Shown here: positions 27,378 to 36,937 of the stretch, one piece after another
How positions within the stretch are numbered: the first letter of the stretch is position 1
Layout: every line of letters starts with the position of its first letter
Assembly: GCF_020177575.1 (NCBI RefSeq)
Contig: NZ_JAHTBK010000001.1
Coordinates: forward strand, 558,001-622,000
DNA from: Hasllibacter sp. MH4015
GTDB lineage: Bacteria > Pseudomonadota > Alphaproteobacteria > Rhodobacterales > Rhodobacteraceae
Length of the DNA stretch: 64,000 nt
Direction of reading: 5' to 3'
Program-made: the position numbers and the translations under genes
Notes under the pieces: generated by a model
What the model was told of the DNA's origin: nothing
Seen by the model: the letters and a program-made list of their open reading frames with translations, nothing else
Database searches by the model: none

Positions 27378-28157
27378 ATGGATCTTGGGATTAAGGGGCG
27401 CACGGCGCTGGTTTGCGCGTCATCCAAGGGGCTCGGGCGCGGATGTGCCGAGCAATTGGCGGCGGCGGGCGTCGATCTGGTGCTCAACGCGCGCGGGGCC
27501 GAGGCGTTGGAGGAAACGGCGGAGGCGATCCGTGCAGAGCACGGGGTAAACGTCACGGCCATCGCCGCCGACATCGCGTCCGACGAAGGGCGGTCCAAGG
27601 TGCTGGACGCGGCCGGGGATCTGGACATCCTCGTGACCAATGCGGGAGGTCCGCCGCCGGGCATGTGGTCCGATTGGGGGCGGGAGGATTTCATTGCCGC
27701 GCTGGATGCCAACATGCTGTCGCCGATTGCCCTGATGACGGCGCTGATGCCCAAGATGATCGACCGCGGCTGGGGCCGGGTGGTCAACATCACTTCTCAG
27801 TCGGTCAAGGCACCGATCCCCCAACTGGGGCTGTCGAACGCGGCGCGGACTGGCCTGACGGGATACGTGGCGGGCACCGCACGCCAGGTCGCGCCGTTCG
27901 GGGTGAATGTGAACAACCTTCTGCCGGGCATCCACGCGACGGATCGGGCGATCCAGCTGGATGGCGGTGTGTCCCAGAAGGAAGGCATCTCCATCGACGA
28001 GGCCAAGGCACGGCGGGAGCAGACGATCCCCGCGCGGCGCTACGGGACGCGCCAGGAATTCGGCGCCATGTGCGCCTTCCTGTGTTCGGAGCATGCGGGC
28101 TTCATCGTGGGGCAGAACATCCTGTGCGACGGGGGCGCGACGGTTGCGACCATTTGA
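27378..28157 (+). CDS. SDR-family oxidoreductase with atypical active site
   Basis: 259 residues with a Rossmann fold. The cofactor loop reads CASSKGLGRG (residues 13-22), replacing TGxxxGxG, and is followed by NAGG. The stretch holding the catalytic Tyr-x-x-x-Lys in classical SDRs reads SVKAPIPQLGLSNAARTGLTG, so both Tyr and Lys appear to be absent. The C-terminal PARRYGTRQEFGAMCAFLCS and GQNILCDGG are standard SDR features. A known 3-oxoacyl-ACP-reductase-like subgroup has this LSNxxR pattern. Substrate and even dehydrogenase activity are unclear. ATG 27378 follows GGGAGGGTCATCACG. Confidence 0.88.
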   Translation: MDLGIKGRTALVCASSKGLGRGCAEQLAAAGVDLVLNARGAEALEETAEAIRAEHGVNVTAIAADIASDEGRSKVLDAAGDLDILVTNAGGPPPGMWSDWGREDFIAALDANMLSPIALMTALMPKMIDRGWGRVVNITSQSVKAPIPQLGLSNAARTGLTGYVAGTARQVAPFGVNVNNLLPGIHATDRAIQLDGGVSQKEGISIDEAKARREQTIPARRYGTRQEFGAMCAFLCSEHAGFIVGQNILCDGGATVATI

Positions 28158-28220
28158 GCGTGGTTGCACGGTTGCAACCGGGGGTTAAGTATCTGGCGGG
28201 AGATGATTTTCCGATTTTTC

Positions 28221-28235
28221 TTAACCGAATTTTAA
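28221..28235 (+). promoter_or_regulatory. CtrA-type binding site (TTAA-N7-TTAA)
   Basis: The exact spaced repeat TTAACCGAATTTTAA matches the full CtrA recognition pattern known from alphaproteobacteria. It begins 40 bases ahead of the AlkD-like gene start, a position suited to control of that promoter. A 12-bp palindrome, CGGTTGCAACCG, lies nearby at 28169-28180. Binding by CtrA is inferred from the pattern alone. Confidence 0.5.
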
Positions 28236-28260
28236 CCAGCAGATCCTGCGAAGGACGCCT

Positions 28261-29388
28261 ATGGCAGAGCGCTTCTCGTTGAAAGACCATTTGTTCAATG
28301 CGGAGACCATTGAGCAGTTGGCAGGGGAGTACGCGGTCCTGCCCGGCTTCGATGCGGCCGCATTTTCGGCTGCGGTGCTGAACGGTTTTCCCGAGCGTGA
28401 GCTGTTGCAGCGACTGGACTGGATCGCAGACTGTCTGGAGCCTTATCTGGCAAGCGACTTCCCGACCATGGCCGACCAGATGGAATTGGCGATGCCCGCG
28501 CGGCTGGATCCGGCCCGGCGGGACGACGATTTCGGCCAGTTCATCCATGCGGTTCCGGGCATTCTGGCCGTGCGCCACGGCCTTGAGGATCACCGGGACC
28601 GCGCGCTGGACCTGCTGGAACAGGCCACGCAGCGGTTCAGCATGGAATTCTACATCCGTCCCTTCATCAATCGTTGGCCGGAGGAGACGTTGGCGCGCCT
28701 GTCGCATTGGGCCGATCACGAAAACTACCACGTGCGTCGGCTGGTCAGCGAGGGCACGCGCCCCCGCCTGCCCTGGGCAAAGAACATCGACATCGCGCCC
28801 TTGGTGCCTCTGCCGCTGCTCGACCGGCTCCATGCCGACCCGACGCGGTTCGTCACCCGGTCCGTGGCCAATCACCTCAATGACATCAGCCGCGTGGACC
28901 CGGACACGGTGCTGGAGACCCTGGCGGGGTGGCGCAGCGCGGGGCGGCAGGACGCGAAGGAGCTGGATTGGATGACCAACCACGCCCTGCGCACCCTGAT
29001 AAAGCAGGGGGAACCGCGGGCGATGGCGATGCTTGGCTTCGCCGCGGATGCGGAGGTGCGGGTGGACAGGCTGACGATCATTCCCGGCGCGCCGAAGATC
29101 GGGGACAAGGTGGCAGTGGAGATCGTGCTGTCGGCCCCCGACGACACGCCGGTTCTGGTAGATTACGCGATCCGGTTCACTCGCCCGTCGGGGGCCGTCA
29201 GCGACAAGGTCTTCAAGGTCAAGCAGGGGACGGTCAGGTCGGACAGGCCGCTGCAGCTGAAGAAAACCCAAGTGTTCAAGGGCGATGCGACGACCTATGC
29301 GCTGGTTCCGGGGCCGCATCGCCTGTCGCTGATGGTCAATGGCGTGGTGCGCGCGACGCTCGACTTCGATCTTGGCCCAACGGCGTGA
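28261..29388 (+). CDS. AlkD-like DNA alkylation repair protein
   Basis: 375 residues. The first 250 or so are helical-repeat (ARM/HEAT-like) and carry the family signature DHENYHVRRLVSEGTRPRLP, followed by WAKNIDIAPL. This matches the AlkD/DNA-alkylation-repair family, whose members excise N3- and N7-alkylated purines. The last 110 residues form a beta-rich C-terminal domain (DRLTIIPGAPKIGDKVAVEI and LQLKKTQVFKGDATTYAL) seen in the longer members. ATG 28261 follows GAAGGACGCCT. A CtrA-type site lies upstream. Confidence 0.85.
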   Translation: MAERFSLKDHLFNAETIEQLAGEYAVLPGFDAAAFSAAVLNGFPERELLQRLDWIADCLEPYLASDFPTMADQMELAMPARLDPARRDDDFGQFIHAVPGILAVRHGLEDHRDRALDLLEQATQRFSMEFYIRPFINRWPEETLARLSHWADHENYHVRRLVSEGTRPRLPWAKNIDIAPLVPLPLLDRLHADPTRFVTRSVANHLNDISRVDPDTVLETLAGWRSAGRQDAKELDWMTNHALRTLIKQGEPRAMAMLGFAADAEVRVDRLTIIPGAPKIGDKVAVEIVLSAPDDTPVLVDYAIRFTRPSGAVSDKVFKVKQGTVRSDRPLQLKKTQVFKGDATTYALVPGPHRLSLMVNGVVRATLDFDLGPTA

Positions 29389-29432
29389 ACCTGTTACCTC
29401 CCTAATCCGATTGAAACGATCAGGTACGCCCC

Positions 29433-30518
29433 TTGTCCGCCGCGCCCCCCCGCCTTCAGCTTGACCATGTCTGCTGCCATTTCGATGGGCGGGAGGTGTT
29501 GTGCGGTGTCGACCTGACGGTGCGCGCGGGGGAAGTCCTGTGCCTTCTGGGCCCCTCGGGTTGTGGCAAATCCACGACCCTGCGCCTGATTGCGGGGATC
29601 GAGCGGCGCAGCCGGGGCGTGATCCGTGCCGATGGCGAGGTTCTGTCGGATGACGGTATCCATGTCGCCCCCGAGGCGCGGGGAATCGGCCTGATTTTCC
29701 AGGATTTCGCCTTGTTTCCGCATCTGAGCGTTGCGCAGAACATCGGGTTCGGCCTGCGCGGATCGAAGGCGGAGGTTGCGGCACGGGTGAACGAATTGCT
29801 CGACCGGGTGGATTTGAAGGGCTACGGCGACACGCCGCCGCACATGCTGTCGGGTGGGGAGCAACAGCGTGTCGCGCTGGCCCGTGCGCTGGCGCCGCGT
29901 CCTCGGATCATGCTGATGGACGAGCCGTTTTCCGGCCTCGACAACCGGCTGCGCGACGGCATCCGCGATGAAACGCTGGCGCTTTTGAAGGAGGAGGGCA
30001 CCGCGGTCGTCCTTGTCACGCACGAGCCGGAAGAGGCGATGCGCATGGCCGACCAGATCGCCCTGATGCGCGATGGCGGGGTGGTGCAGGTCGGCGCGCC
30101 CTACAACATCTACCACGCGCCATGTGACAAGGATGCGGCAGCGTTTTTCAGTGATGTCAATGTGATACGAGGCGAAGTTCACGGCGCGTTGACGGAAACC
30201 GCATTCGGCCAGTTCCTTGCGCCCGGCGTGCCGGACGGAACACCGGTCGACATCGTGTTCCGCCCCCAGCACGTCAAGATCGACTTCGACCGGGGCGGGC
30301 GCGGCCCGAACCCGACCCCCATCGACGGTGTTCCCGCGCGCGGCGTGGTCAAACGCGCGCGTTTCATGGGCCACGAGAGCCTGGTGGAGTTCCAGATGGA
30401 TTTTGACGGCGGCACGTTGAAGGCCACGGTGCCTGCCGTGTTTCTGCCCGAACCGGGCACGCCCCTGTGGCTGACGATCCGTCGGGATCGCTGTTTTGTG
30501 TTCGCAAACGCCGCCTGA
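29433..30518 (+). CDS. ABC transporter ATP-binding protein (iron/spermidine-type, orphan)
   Basis: 361 residues from TTG 29433; no ATG or GTG is available early enough to keep the N-terminal beta strands. Walker A is GPSGCGKST (40-48), the signature LSGGEQQRVALARAL is at about 139 and Walker B IMLMDEPFSGLD at about 159. The C-terminal 120 residues resemble the regulatory TOBE/OB-type domain of FbpC/PotA-like ATPases. No permease or substrate-binding protein gene lies next to it: the following genes are tatABC and the preceding one is AlkD-like. It must work with a transporter encoded elsewhere. Confidence 0.88.
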   Translation: MSAAPPRLQLDHVCCHFDGREVLCGVDLTVRAGEVLCLLGPSGCGKSTTLRLIAGIERRSRGVIRADGEVLSDDGIHVAPEARGIGLIFQDFALFPHLSVAQNIGFGLRGSKAEVAARVNELLDRVDLKGYGDTPPHMLSGGEQQRVALARALAPRPRIMLMDEPFSGLDNRLRDGIRDETLALLKEEGTAVVLVTHEPEEAMRMADQIALMRDGGVVQVGAPYNIYHAPCDKDAAAFFSDVNVIRGEVHGALTETAFGQFLAPGVPDGTPVDIVFRPQHVKIDFDRGGRGPNPTPIDGVPARGVVKRARFMGHESLVEFQMDFDGGTLKATVPAVFLPEPGTPLWLTIRRDRCFVFANAA

Positions 30519-30637
30519 ACCGATTGTTTTGCGTTTTTGGGCTTTGATCCGGGCGTCCAAGACCATACCTATGCATCTGGAATGAATGAACGGGGCCGCG
30601 CACGTCCAGACGCGCGGCACACCGGAGGGAGAACAAC

Positions 30638-30868
30638 ATGCTCAACAATATCGGACCAGCCGGTCTTATCCTGATCGCGGTCGTCGTCCTTGTGCTGTTT
30701 GGCCGGGGCAAGATCGCGGGCCTTATGGGGGAAGTCGGCAAAGGCATCACGGCCTTCAAGAATGGCGTCAAGCAGCCCGATGGCGAGATCGAGGATGGCA
30801 CGGCCGCCGACGTGGCTGATGCGCGCGATGTCACGCCGGAAGAGCGGACCGAGCGCGACAACGCCTGA
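30638..30868 (+). CDS. tatA: twin-arginine translocase subunit TatA
   Basis: 76 residues: an N-terminal membrane helix (residues 4-20) ending in the FG hinge (VLVLFGRGKIAGLMG), an amphipathic helix, then an acidic tail. TatA oligomers form the passage for folded proteins exported by the Tat pathway. ATG 30638 follows GGAGGGAGAACAAC. It heads the tatABC operon, with a 35-base gap to tatB. Confidence 0.95.
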   Translation: MLNNIGPAGLILIAVVVLVLFGRGKIAGLMGEVGKGITAFKNGVKQPDGEIEDGTAADVADARDVTPEERTERDNA

Positions 30869-30903
30869 GCCCACGGATAACGACGGCAAGGGGCGTTCGG
30901 CGT

Positions 30904-31437
30904 ATGCCTGATATCGGCTGGATGGAACTGATGGTGATCGGGATCGTGGCGTTGATCGTCGTCGGTCCCAAAGACCTGCCGAAACTGTTCCAGAAGCTGG
31001 GGCAGATGACGGGCCGGGTGCGGGCGATGGCCAAGGATTTCTCCAACGCGATGAACGACGCCGCGAACGAGACGGGCATGAGCGATCTGAACCGCGATCT
31101 GCGCGCGGCGGGCAAGTTCACCAACCCCAAGGCCATGGCCAAGGATATGATGGGCGATGTGTTGGACGACATCGACCCAACGAAGTTCGAGGAAGGGTCC
31201 GAGACCCGCATCATCGCCGAGAAGAAAGCAGTCTCCCAGGCCGAGGCGCGCGCCCGTGCCGCGGAGATGCGCGCCGCGCGGGCTGCCCGAGATGCGGAGG
31301 CCGCGGAGATCAGCGGTGAGCCCGAAGAGACCCCGGCATCCGCCGATCCCGGACCCGCCGCCGTGGAAGCGCCCGCGCCGGCCCCGGAGCCCGCATCCGG
31401 AGAGCCAGCCCCCGAACGCCAGGCGGAGCGGTCATGA
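30904..31437 (+). CDS. tatB: twin-arginine translocase subunit TatB
   Basis: 177 residues. The N-terminal helix and hinge (IGWMELMVIGIVALIVVGPKDLP) carry the TatB-specific Glu and Pro, followed by an amphipathic helix. The C-terminal third (about residues 100-177) is Ala/Glu/Pro-rich and disordered, ending PAPERQAERS. TatB pairs with TatC in twin-arginine signal recognition. Its stop overlaps the tatC start (ATGA, 31434). Confidence 0.94.
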   Translation: MPDIGWMELMVIGIVALIVVGPKDLPKLFQKLGQMTGRVRAMAKDFSNAMNDAANETGMSDLNRDLRAAGKFTNPKAMAKDMMGDVLDDIDPTKFEEGSETRIIAEKKAVSQAEARARAAEMRAARAARDAEAAEISGEPEETPASADPGPAAVEAPAPAPEPASGEPAPERQAERS

Positions 31438-32327
31438 CCCAGGCCGACAGCCAGACCGATGCCCTGCCCGAAGAGGATGGGCTGGAGGACAGCGCCGCGC
31501 CGCTCGTGGAACACCTCGCGGAATTGCGCACGCGCCTGATCCGGTCGGTCCTGGCCTTCATCATCTGCATGATCGCGATGTTCACGGTGGCCGAGCCGAT
31601 CCTGAACTTCATTTCGCAACCGCTGGCCAATGTGTTGCGAGACCGGGGCGAGGATGCGCGGCTGATCTTCACCGCCCCGCAGGAGAAGTTTTTCGTCCTG
31701 ATCCGGATCTCCATCATCATGGGTTTCGCGCTCGCCTTCCCGGTGATCGCGCATCAATTGTGGCGCTTCGTGGCGCCCGGTCTCTACAAGTCCGAGAAGA
31801 ACGCGATCCTGCCGTTTCTCGTCGCCTCGCCCGTCCTGTTCCTGATCGGCGCATCTTTTGCCCATTACGTGGTGACGCCGCTGGCGATGAACTTCTTCAT
31901 CGGGTTCTCCGACGCGATCCCGGCCCTGGCCAACCTGATCGCGGGCGATGGCACGTTCGAGAACCCGAATTCTGATGCGGAGTTGCAGACGGTGTTCCTG
32001 GGTTCGGTCAAGGAATCCCTCGACCTGGCGTTGAAATTCATCTTCGCCTTTGGCCTGTGCTTCCAGTTGCCCGTCCTTCTGACCCTGATGGGCAAGGCCG
32101 GGCTGGTGACGGCGCGGGGGCTGGGGGATGTGCGGAAATGGGCCGTGGTCGGCATCCTGACGCTGGCCGCCCTGGTCACGCCGCCCGATGTCATCACGCA
32201 AGTCATCCTTTTCACCGTGGTCTATGGCCTGTACGAGATTTCCATCCAGCTGGTCCGCATGGTGGAGGCGCAGCGCAACCGCCGCCTGCGCGCCGAAGGC
32301 ATCCTCGACGAAGGTGAGGAGCTGTAG
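31434..32327 (+). CDS. tatC: twin-arginine translocase subunit TatC
   Basis: 297 residues with six membrane helices, slightly longer than E. coli TatC because of an insert. The motif HLAELRTRLIRSVLAF near the N-terminus and FVAPGLYKSEKNAILPFL in the first cytoplasmic and following loops are diagnostic of the twin-arginine receptor. The extra polar loop (about residues 152-185, containing AGDGTFENPNSDAELQ) is in a periplasmic region. It overlaps tatB by 4 bases and is followed after 3 bases by a DUF815 ATPase gene. Confidence 0.96.
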   Translation: MTQADSQTDALPEEDGLEDSAAPLVEHLAELRTRLIRSVLAFIICMIAMFTVAEPILNFISQPLANVLRDRGEDARLIFTAPQEKFFVLIRISIIMGFALAFPVIAHQLWRFVAPGLYKSEKNAILPFLVASPVLFLIGASFAHYVVTPLAMNFFIGFSDAIPALANLIAGDGTFENPNSDAELQTVFLGSVKESLDLALKFIFAFGLCFQLPVLLTLMGKAGLVTARGLGDVRKWAVVGILTLAALVTPPDVITQVILFTVVYGLYEISIQLVRMVEAQRNRRLRAEGILDEGEEL

Positions 32328-32330
32328 GGC

Positions 32331-33188
32331 GTGGACAAGCGCGCTGCACAAGACCCCCTGATCCGCATTGCCGAGGCGCTGGAACGCCTGCGCCCGCCGC
32401 CTGCGCCCGCACCCGATTGGTCGGCGGCGGAGGCGTTCGTCTGGAACACCGATCCCGACCATCTGGAGCCGATCGCGCAGGTGAACCGCGTGCCGCTCGA
32501 CCTGCTGCGCGGGATCGACCGGGCGCGGGACACGTTGATGGCCAATACGCTGCAATTCGCCCGGGGCCTGCCCGCGAACAACGCGCTGCTTTGGGGCGCG
32601 CGGGGGATGGGGAAATCCTCGCTCGTCAAGGCGGTCCACGGGGCCGTGTCCGACGAGGTGAGCGGCCTGAAACTTGTGGAGATCCAGCGCGAAGACTTGC
32701 CGAGCATCGGTCGGCTGCTGGCCCATCTGCGCGCCACCGACACGCGCGTGATCCTGTTCTGCGATGACCTCTCGTTTTCCCACGATGACACCCATTACAA
32801 GTCGCTCAAGGCGGTGCTGGATGGGGGCGTTTCGGGCCGACCGGACAACGTGATCCTATATGCCACCTCGAACCGCCGCCACCTGATGCCGCGCGACATG
32901 ATCGAGAATGAGCGCGGATCGGCGATCAACCCATCGGAGGCCGTGGAAGAAAAGGTCTCCCTCTCGGACCGGTTCGGGCTATGGCTCGGGTTCCACGCCT
33001 GTGATCAGGACGCTTACCTGGCGATGATCCGGGGCTATTGCGATGCCTACGGAGTGGAGATCGGCGCCGAAGAATTGCGGGCGGAGGCCGTGGAATGGCA
33101 GGCCACACGCGGCTCCCGGTCGGGCCGGGTGGCATGGCAATTCTTCACCGATCTGGCCGGGCGCAGGGGCGTGTCGATCACGTCCTGA
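32331..33188 (+). CDS. DUF815-family ATP-binding protein
   Basis: 285 residues from GTG 32331, 3 bases after tatC. The P-loop is GARGMGKSSL (about residues 89-98) and a Walker-B-like acidic pair occurs in VILFCDDLSFSHDD. The order PANNALLWGARGMGKSSLVK, then YATSNRRHLMPRDM and SDRFGLWLGFH matches the DUF815 AAA-like ATPases common in proteobacteria. Their role is not established. The close spacing suggests co-transcription with tat genes, but a role in export is not shown. Confidence 0.88.
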   Translation: MDKRAAQDPLIRIAEALERLRPPPAPAPDWSAAEAFVWNTDPDHLEPIAQVNRVPLDLLRGIDRARDTLMANTLQFARGLPANNALLWGARGMGKSSLVKAVHGAVSDEVSGLKLVEIQREDLPSIGRLLAHLRATDTRVILFCDDLSFSHDDTHYKSLKAVLDGGVSGRPDNVILYATSNRRHLMPRDMIENERGSAINPSEAVEEKVSLSDRFGLWLGFHACDQDAYLAMIRGYCDAYGVEIGAEELRAEAVEWQATRGSRSGRVAWQFFTDLAGRRGVSITS

Positions 33189-33197
33189 GCCGGCGCG

Positions 33198-34631
33198 TCA
33201 ACGTGTGGCAGCCCGGATCGCGGCGCGCATCTGCGCTGTTTCTTCATCCTCGTCCAACGGCTCGGACATCGTCGCCACATCTGCGTCCCGTTCCGGCTCC
33301 GGGGCGGAGGCTTGCGGCTCCTGCAATGTTGGCTCCGCTTCCGTTGCGGGTTCCTCTGGTGCTTGGTCTGGTTCCGCCTTCTGAGGCGCGGTTTCCGTGC
33401 GGGACGGCATCGGCACGACGTCGGCACCTTCGGCGGCGGCCGCCGCAGCGGCGGCAAGAACGGCGGGAACGTCCTCGGGGGCCTGTTGCGGCTGTACCCG
33501 GGCGGCGGCACGCACGGCACCGGGGCGGCGGGGGGTCACGTCGGGCGCGGGCGGGCTGTTGCGGCGCATCTCCTCTGCGGCCTCCATCACCTTCAATGCG
33601 CGGCGGTCCATCATGCGGTGCCAGGCGGCGGGGATCATCGCGATCATTGCCATCACGGGCATGGAATAGGGCAGAACCGGCACGGTGGCTTGGGAATCCA
33701 ACCGCTCATAGGGGCGGTCGGGATGCATGTGATGTTCCGAATGGGCGGGCGCGTTCATCATCAGATAGCTCGAAAATCCGCGCGGTGCATTCCAGCTGTG
33801 GTGCGGGGCCACCGGTTCCAGACGCCCGTTGGGCAGGATCAGCCGCTGCAACCCGTAATGCTGCACGTAATCCGACATCAGGATTTGCAAGCCCGTCAGC
33901 GCACCAAGGGCAATCAGCACCAGCGCGCCGCCAATCCCGGCGACAATGATGCTGAGGATCAGGGACACGACAGCCCCCCCGACCCAGACCCAGTAGGGGT
34001 TGGTGATATGGGTGTAGGGGCGATCCTTCCGCTCCAGCTTCTCCATCTCGGCGGCCAGCCCGGCCTCGAACGAGCCGCGCCAGGCGCGGGGCAGGTAATC
34101 CCAGAAGCTCTCGCCGGGAAGGGGGGTGTTCGGATCTTCCTCTGTCCCCACATTGCGGTGGTGAACCAGCCGGTGGGCGGAGACGTGATGCCCGAACCCG
34201 ACGGAGGTATAGACAGCCGCCCCCAGCCAGCGCATCGCGACGGGGCGGCGGTGGATCAGCTCATGGGCGTTGGGATGGCTGACCTGCCCGAAAAACGATG
34301 CGGTGGCAAAGAGGTAGGCCACGGCCTGCCAGAAGCTGAGCGCGCCGGAGGTCAGGCCCTTGAGCGCGGCGACCAGCACCAGGACGTGGCCCACGGCGAG
34401 TGCGATGGACAGGACGTCGGACCATGGCAGCGTCTCCTCCTCCACCGGGGGGGTCGTGGGCCGGTCGAGCAACCGGTCTGCCACAGCGGCGATCACGGTC
34501 AGCCAGGCCAGTGCAATATAGGCAAAGCCACCCCACGCCGTGCCCGCCAGGATCAGCAGGAACATCGGAACGATCGTCACGATGGCATAGCGGGCGATGA
34601 CGGGTATCGGCATCCGGGTCTGGTCCTTCAC
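33198..34631 (-). CDS. AlkB-like membrane di-iron fatty-acid/alkane oxygenase with long tail
   Basis: 477 residues. The integral-membrane oxygenase core has the histidine boxes: HELIHRR (123-129), AHRLVHHRNVGTEEDP (152-167), the QHYG motif (257-260) and HSEHHMHPDRPYERL (297-311). These resemble AlkB, with substitutions (AH for EH, SEHH for SDHH), so the exact substrate is uncertain. About six membrane helices are seen. Residues 361-477 are a disordered Ala/Pro/Glu/Gln-rich tail not part of the AlkB fold. The start at 34631 gives a short polar lead; a second ATG at 34613 is possible. Divergent from ftsY. Confidence 0.88.
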   Translation of the reverse strand: MKDQTRMPIPVIARYAIVTIVPMFLLILAGTAWGGFAYIALAWLTVIAAVADRLLDRPTTPPVEEETLPWSDVLSIALAVGHVLVLVAALKGLTSGALSFWQAVAYLFATASFFGQVSHPNAHELIHRRPVAMRWLGAAVYTSVGFGHHVSAHRLVHHRNVGTEEDPNTPLPGESFWDYLPRAWRGSFEAGLAAEMEKLERKDRPYTHITNPYWVWVGGAVVSLILSIIVAGIGGALVLIALGALTGLQILMSDYVQHYGLQRLILPNGRLEPVAPHHSWNAPRGFSSYLMMNAPAHSEHHMHPDRPYERLDSQATVPVLPYSMPVMAMIAMIPAAWHRMMDRRALKVMEAAEEMRRNSPPAPDVTPRRPGAVRAAARVQPQQAPEDVPAVLAAAAAAAAEGADVVPMPSRTETAPQKAEPDQAPEEPATEAEPTLQEPQASAPEPERDADVATMSEPLDEDEETAQMRAAIRAATR

Positions 34632-34755
34632 TCATGGCGCGGTCGCTGCGCGAATACATGGGCATTCTGGCGAAAGAATGGCGCGCCGCGCCCCTCTTTC
34701 CAAGGGCCCGTGCAGGGTTTAGGTGGGGTGAAGGCTAGCTGAGGGAAGATCGCCC

Positions 34756-35991
<1,236 letters not shown>

Positions 35992-35995
35992 CCCC

Positions 35996-36017
35996 TATCC
36001 ACAGCCCCTGTGGATAA
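35996..36017. promoter_or_regulatory. inverted pair of DnaA-box-like sequences
   Basis: Perfect 9-bp palindrome TATCCACAG-CCC-CTGTGGATA between ftsY and the EamA gene. On the minus strand the right half reads TTATCCACA (36009-36017), an exact DnaA box. The left half reads CTATCCACA, one mismatch. The same structure could form a 9-bp hairpin with a 3-base loop and act as an attenuator. Confidence 0.5.
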
Positions 36018-36026
36018 CGACGCGCG

Positions 36027-36929
36027 ATGAGCGAATGGATCCAGAGCATCGAAGGCACGGCCCAGGGCGCGCAGGTGGCCCTTGCGCTCGCCCTGCTGGC
36101 GGCCTTCCTCCACGCCGTCTTCGGCGCCTTGCAAAAGGGCCGCCATGACCCGCTTCTGGCGCGCGGTGCCATCGACATCGTCTATTGCGTGATCGCCGCC
36201 CCCTTCGCGTTTTTTGTCGTCCCTTGGCCCGAGCCGCATATGTGGCCGATCTTCATCGGGGTCTTCCTGATTCACGTCCCTTACAAATGGGCGGTCCTCA
36301 GTGCGTTCCGGCGCGGCGCATATACCGTCGTCTACCCCGTGATGCGTGGCACCGGGCCGCTATTCACCATCTTCGGCGCGTGGCTGTTGTTCGGGGAGAC
36401 GTTCAACGCCGTGCAGTGGATCGGGGTCGCAGTCCTCCTGGCGGGGCTTTACGGCCTGGCCGCCTACAACATGGCGAAGATCACGGTGGCGCGCGACACG
36501 CTGATCCCGGCCCTTGGCTTCGCGGTTCTCACGGGCCTTTTCGTCGCGCTCTATACCACGTTCGACGCCTACGGCATCCGCGCCACCGCCGATCCCTTCA
36601 CGTTCTTGGCCTGGTTCTTTTTCATCGACGGCCTTCTCTTCCCCCTCCTCGCCCTGCGCTTCTATCTGCGGATGGGGGCAAGGCCGCCCCTTGGACCATT
36701 GGCGCTCCGTGGTCTGGCGGGCGGCCTGATCGCGCCGTTTTCCTTCGGATCGGTCATGCTCGCCACGCGCCTCGACCAGGTGGGGGAGGCGGCGGTGCTG
36801 CGCGAAACCTCCACCGTCTTCGCCGCGCTGATCGGGTGGCTCTTCCTCAAGGAAAGCGTCGGCCCGGTGCGCACGGCCCTTATGGGCTTGATCGCGGCGG
36901 GTGCGGTGATAGTTGAGGCAGGCGGATAG
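36027..36929 (+). CDS. EamA/DMT-type membrane transporter
   Basis: 300 residues with about ten membrane helices in two EamA repeats (first near residues 15-145, second 150-298). Typical features are GTGPLFTIFGAWLLFGE with FNAVQWIGVAVLLAG, and the second-repeat end TSTVFAALIGWLFLKESVG. The family exports or imports small metabolites; the substrate cannot be inferred. The ATG at 36027 lies 35 bases after ftsY, beyond the DnaA-box-like palindrome. The downstream yciB starts 8 bases later. Confidence 0.86.
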   Translation: MSEWIQSIEGTAQGAQVALALALLAAFLHAVFGALQKGRHDPLLARGAIDIVYCVIAAPFAFFVVPWPEPHMWPIFIGVFLIHVPYKWAVLSAFRRGAYTVVYPVMRGTGPLFTIFGAWLLFGETFNAVQWIGVAVLLAGLYGLAAYNMAKITVARDTLIPALGFAVLTGLFVALYTTFDAYGIRATADPFTFLAWFFFIDGLLFPLLALRFYLRMGARPPLGPLALRGLAGGLIAPFSFGSVMLATRLDQVGEAAVLRETSTVFAALIGWLFLKESVGPVRTALMGLIAAGAVIVEAGG

Positions 36930-36937
36930 GAGGGCAG

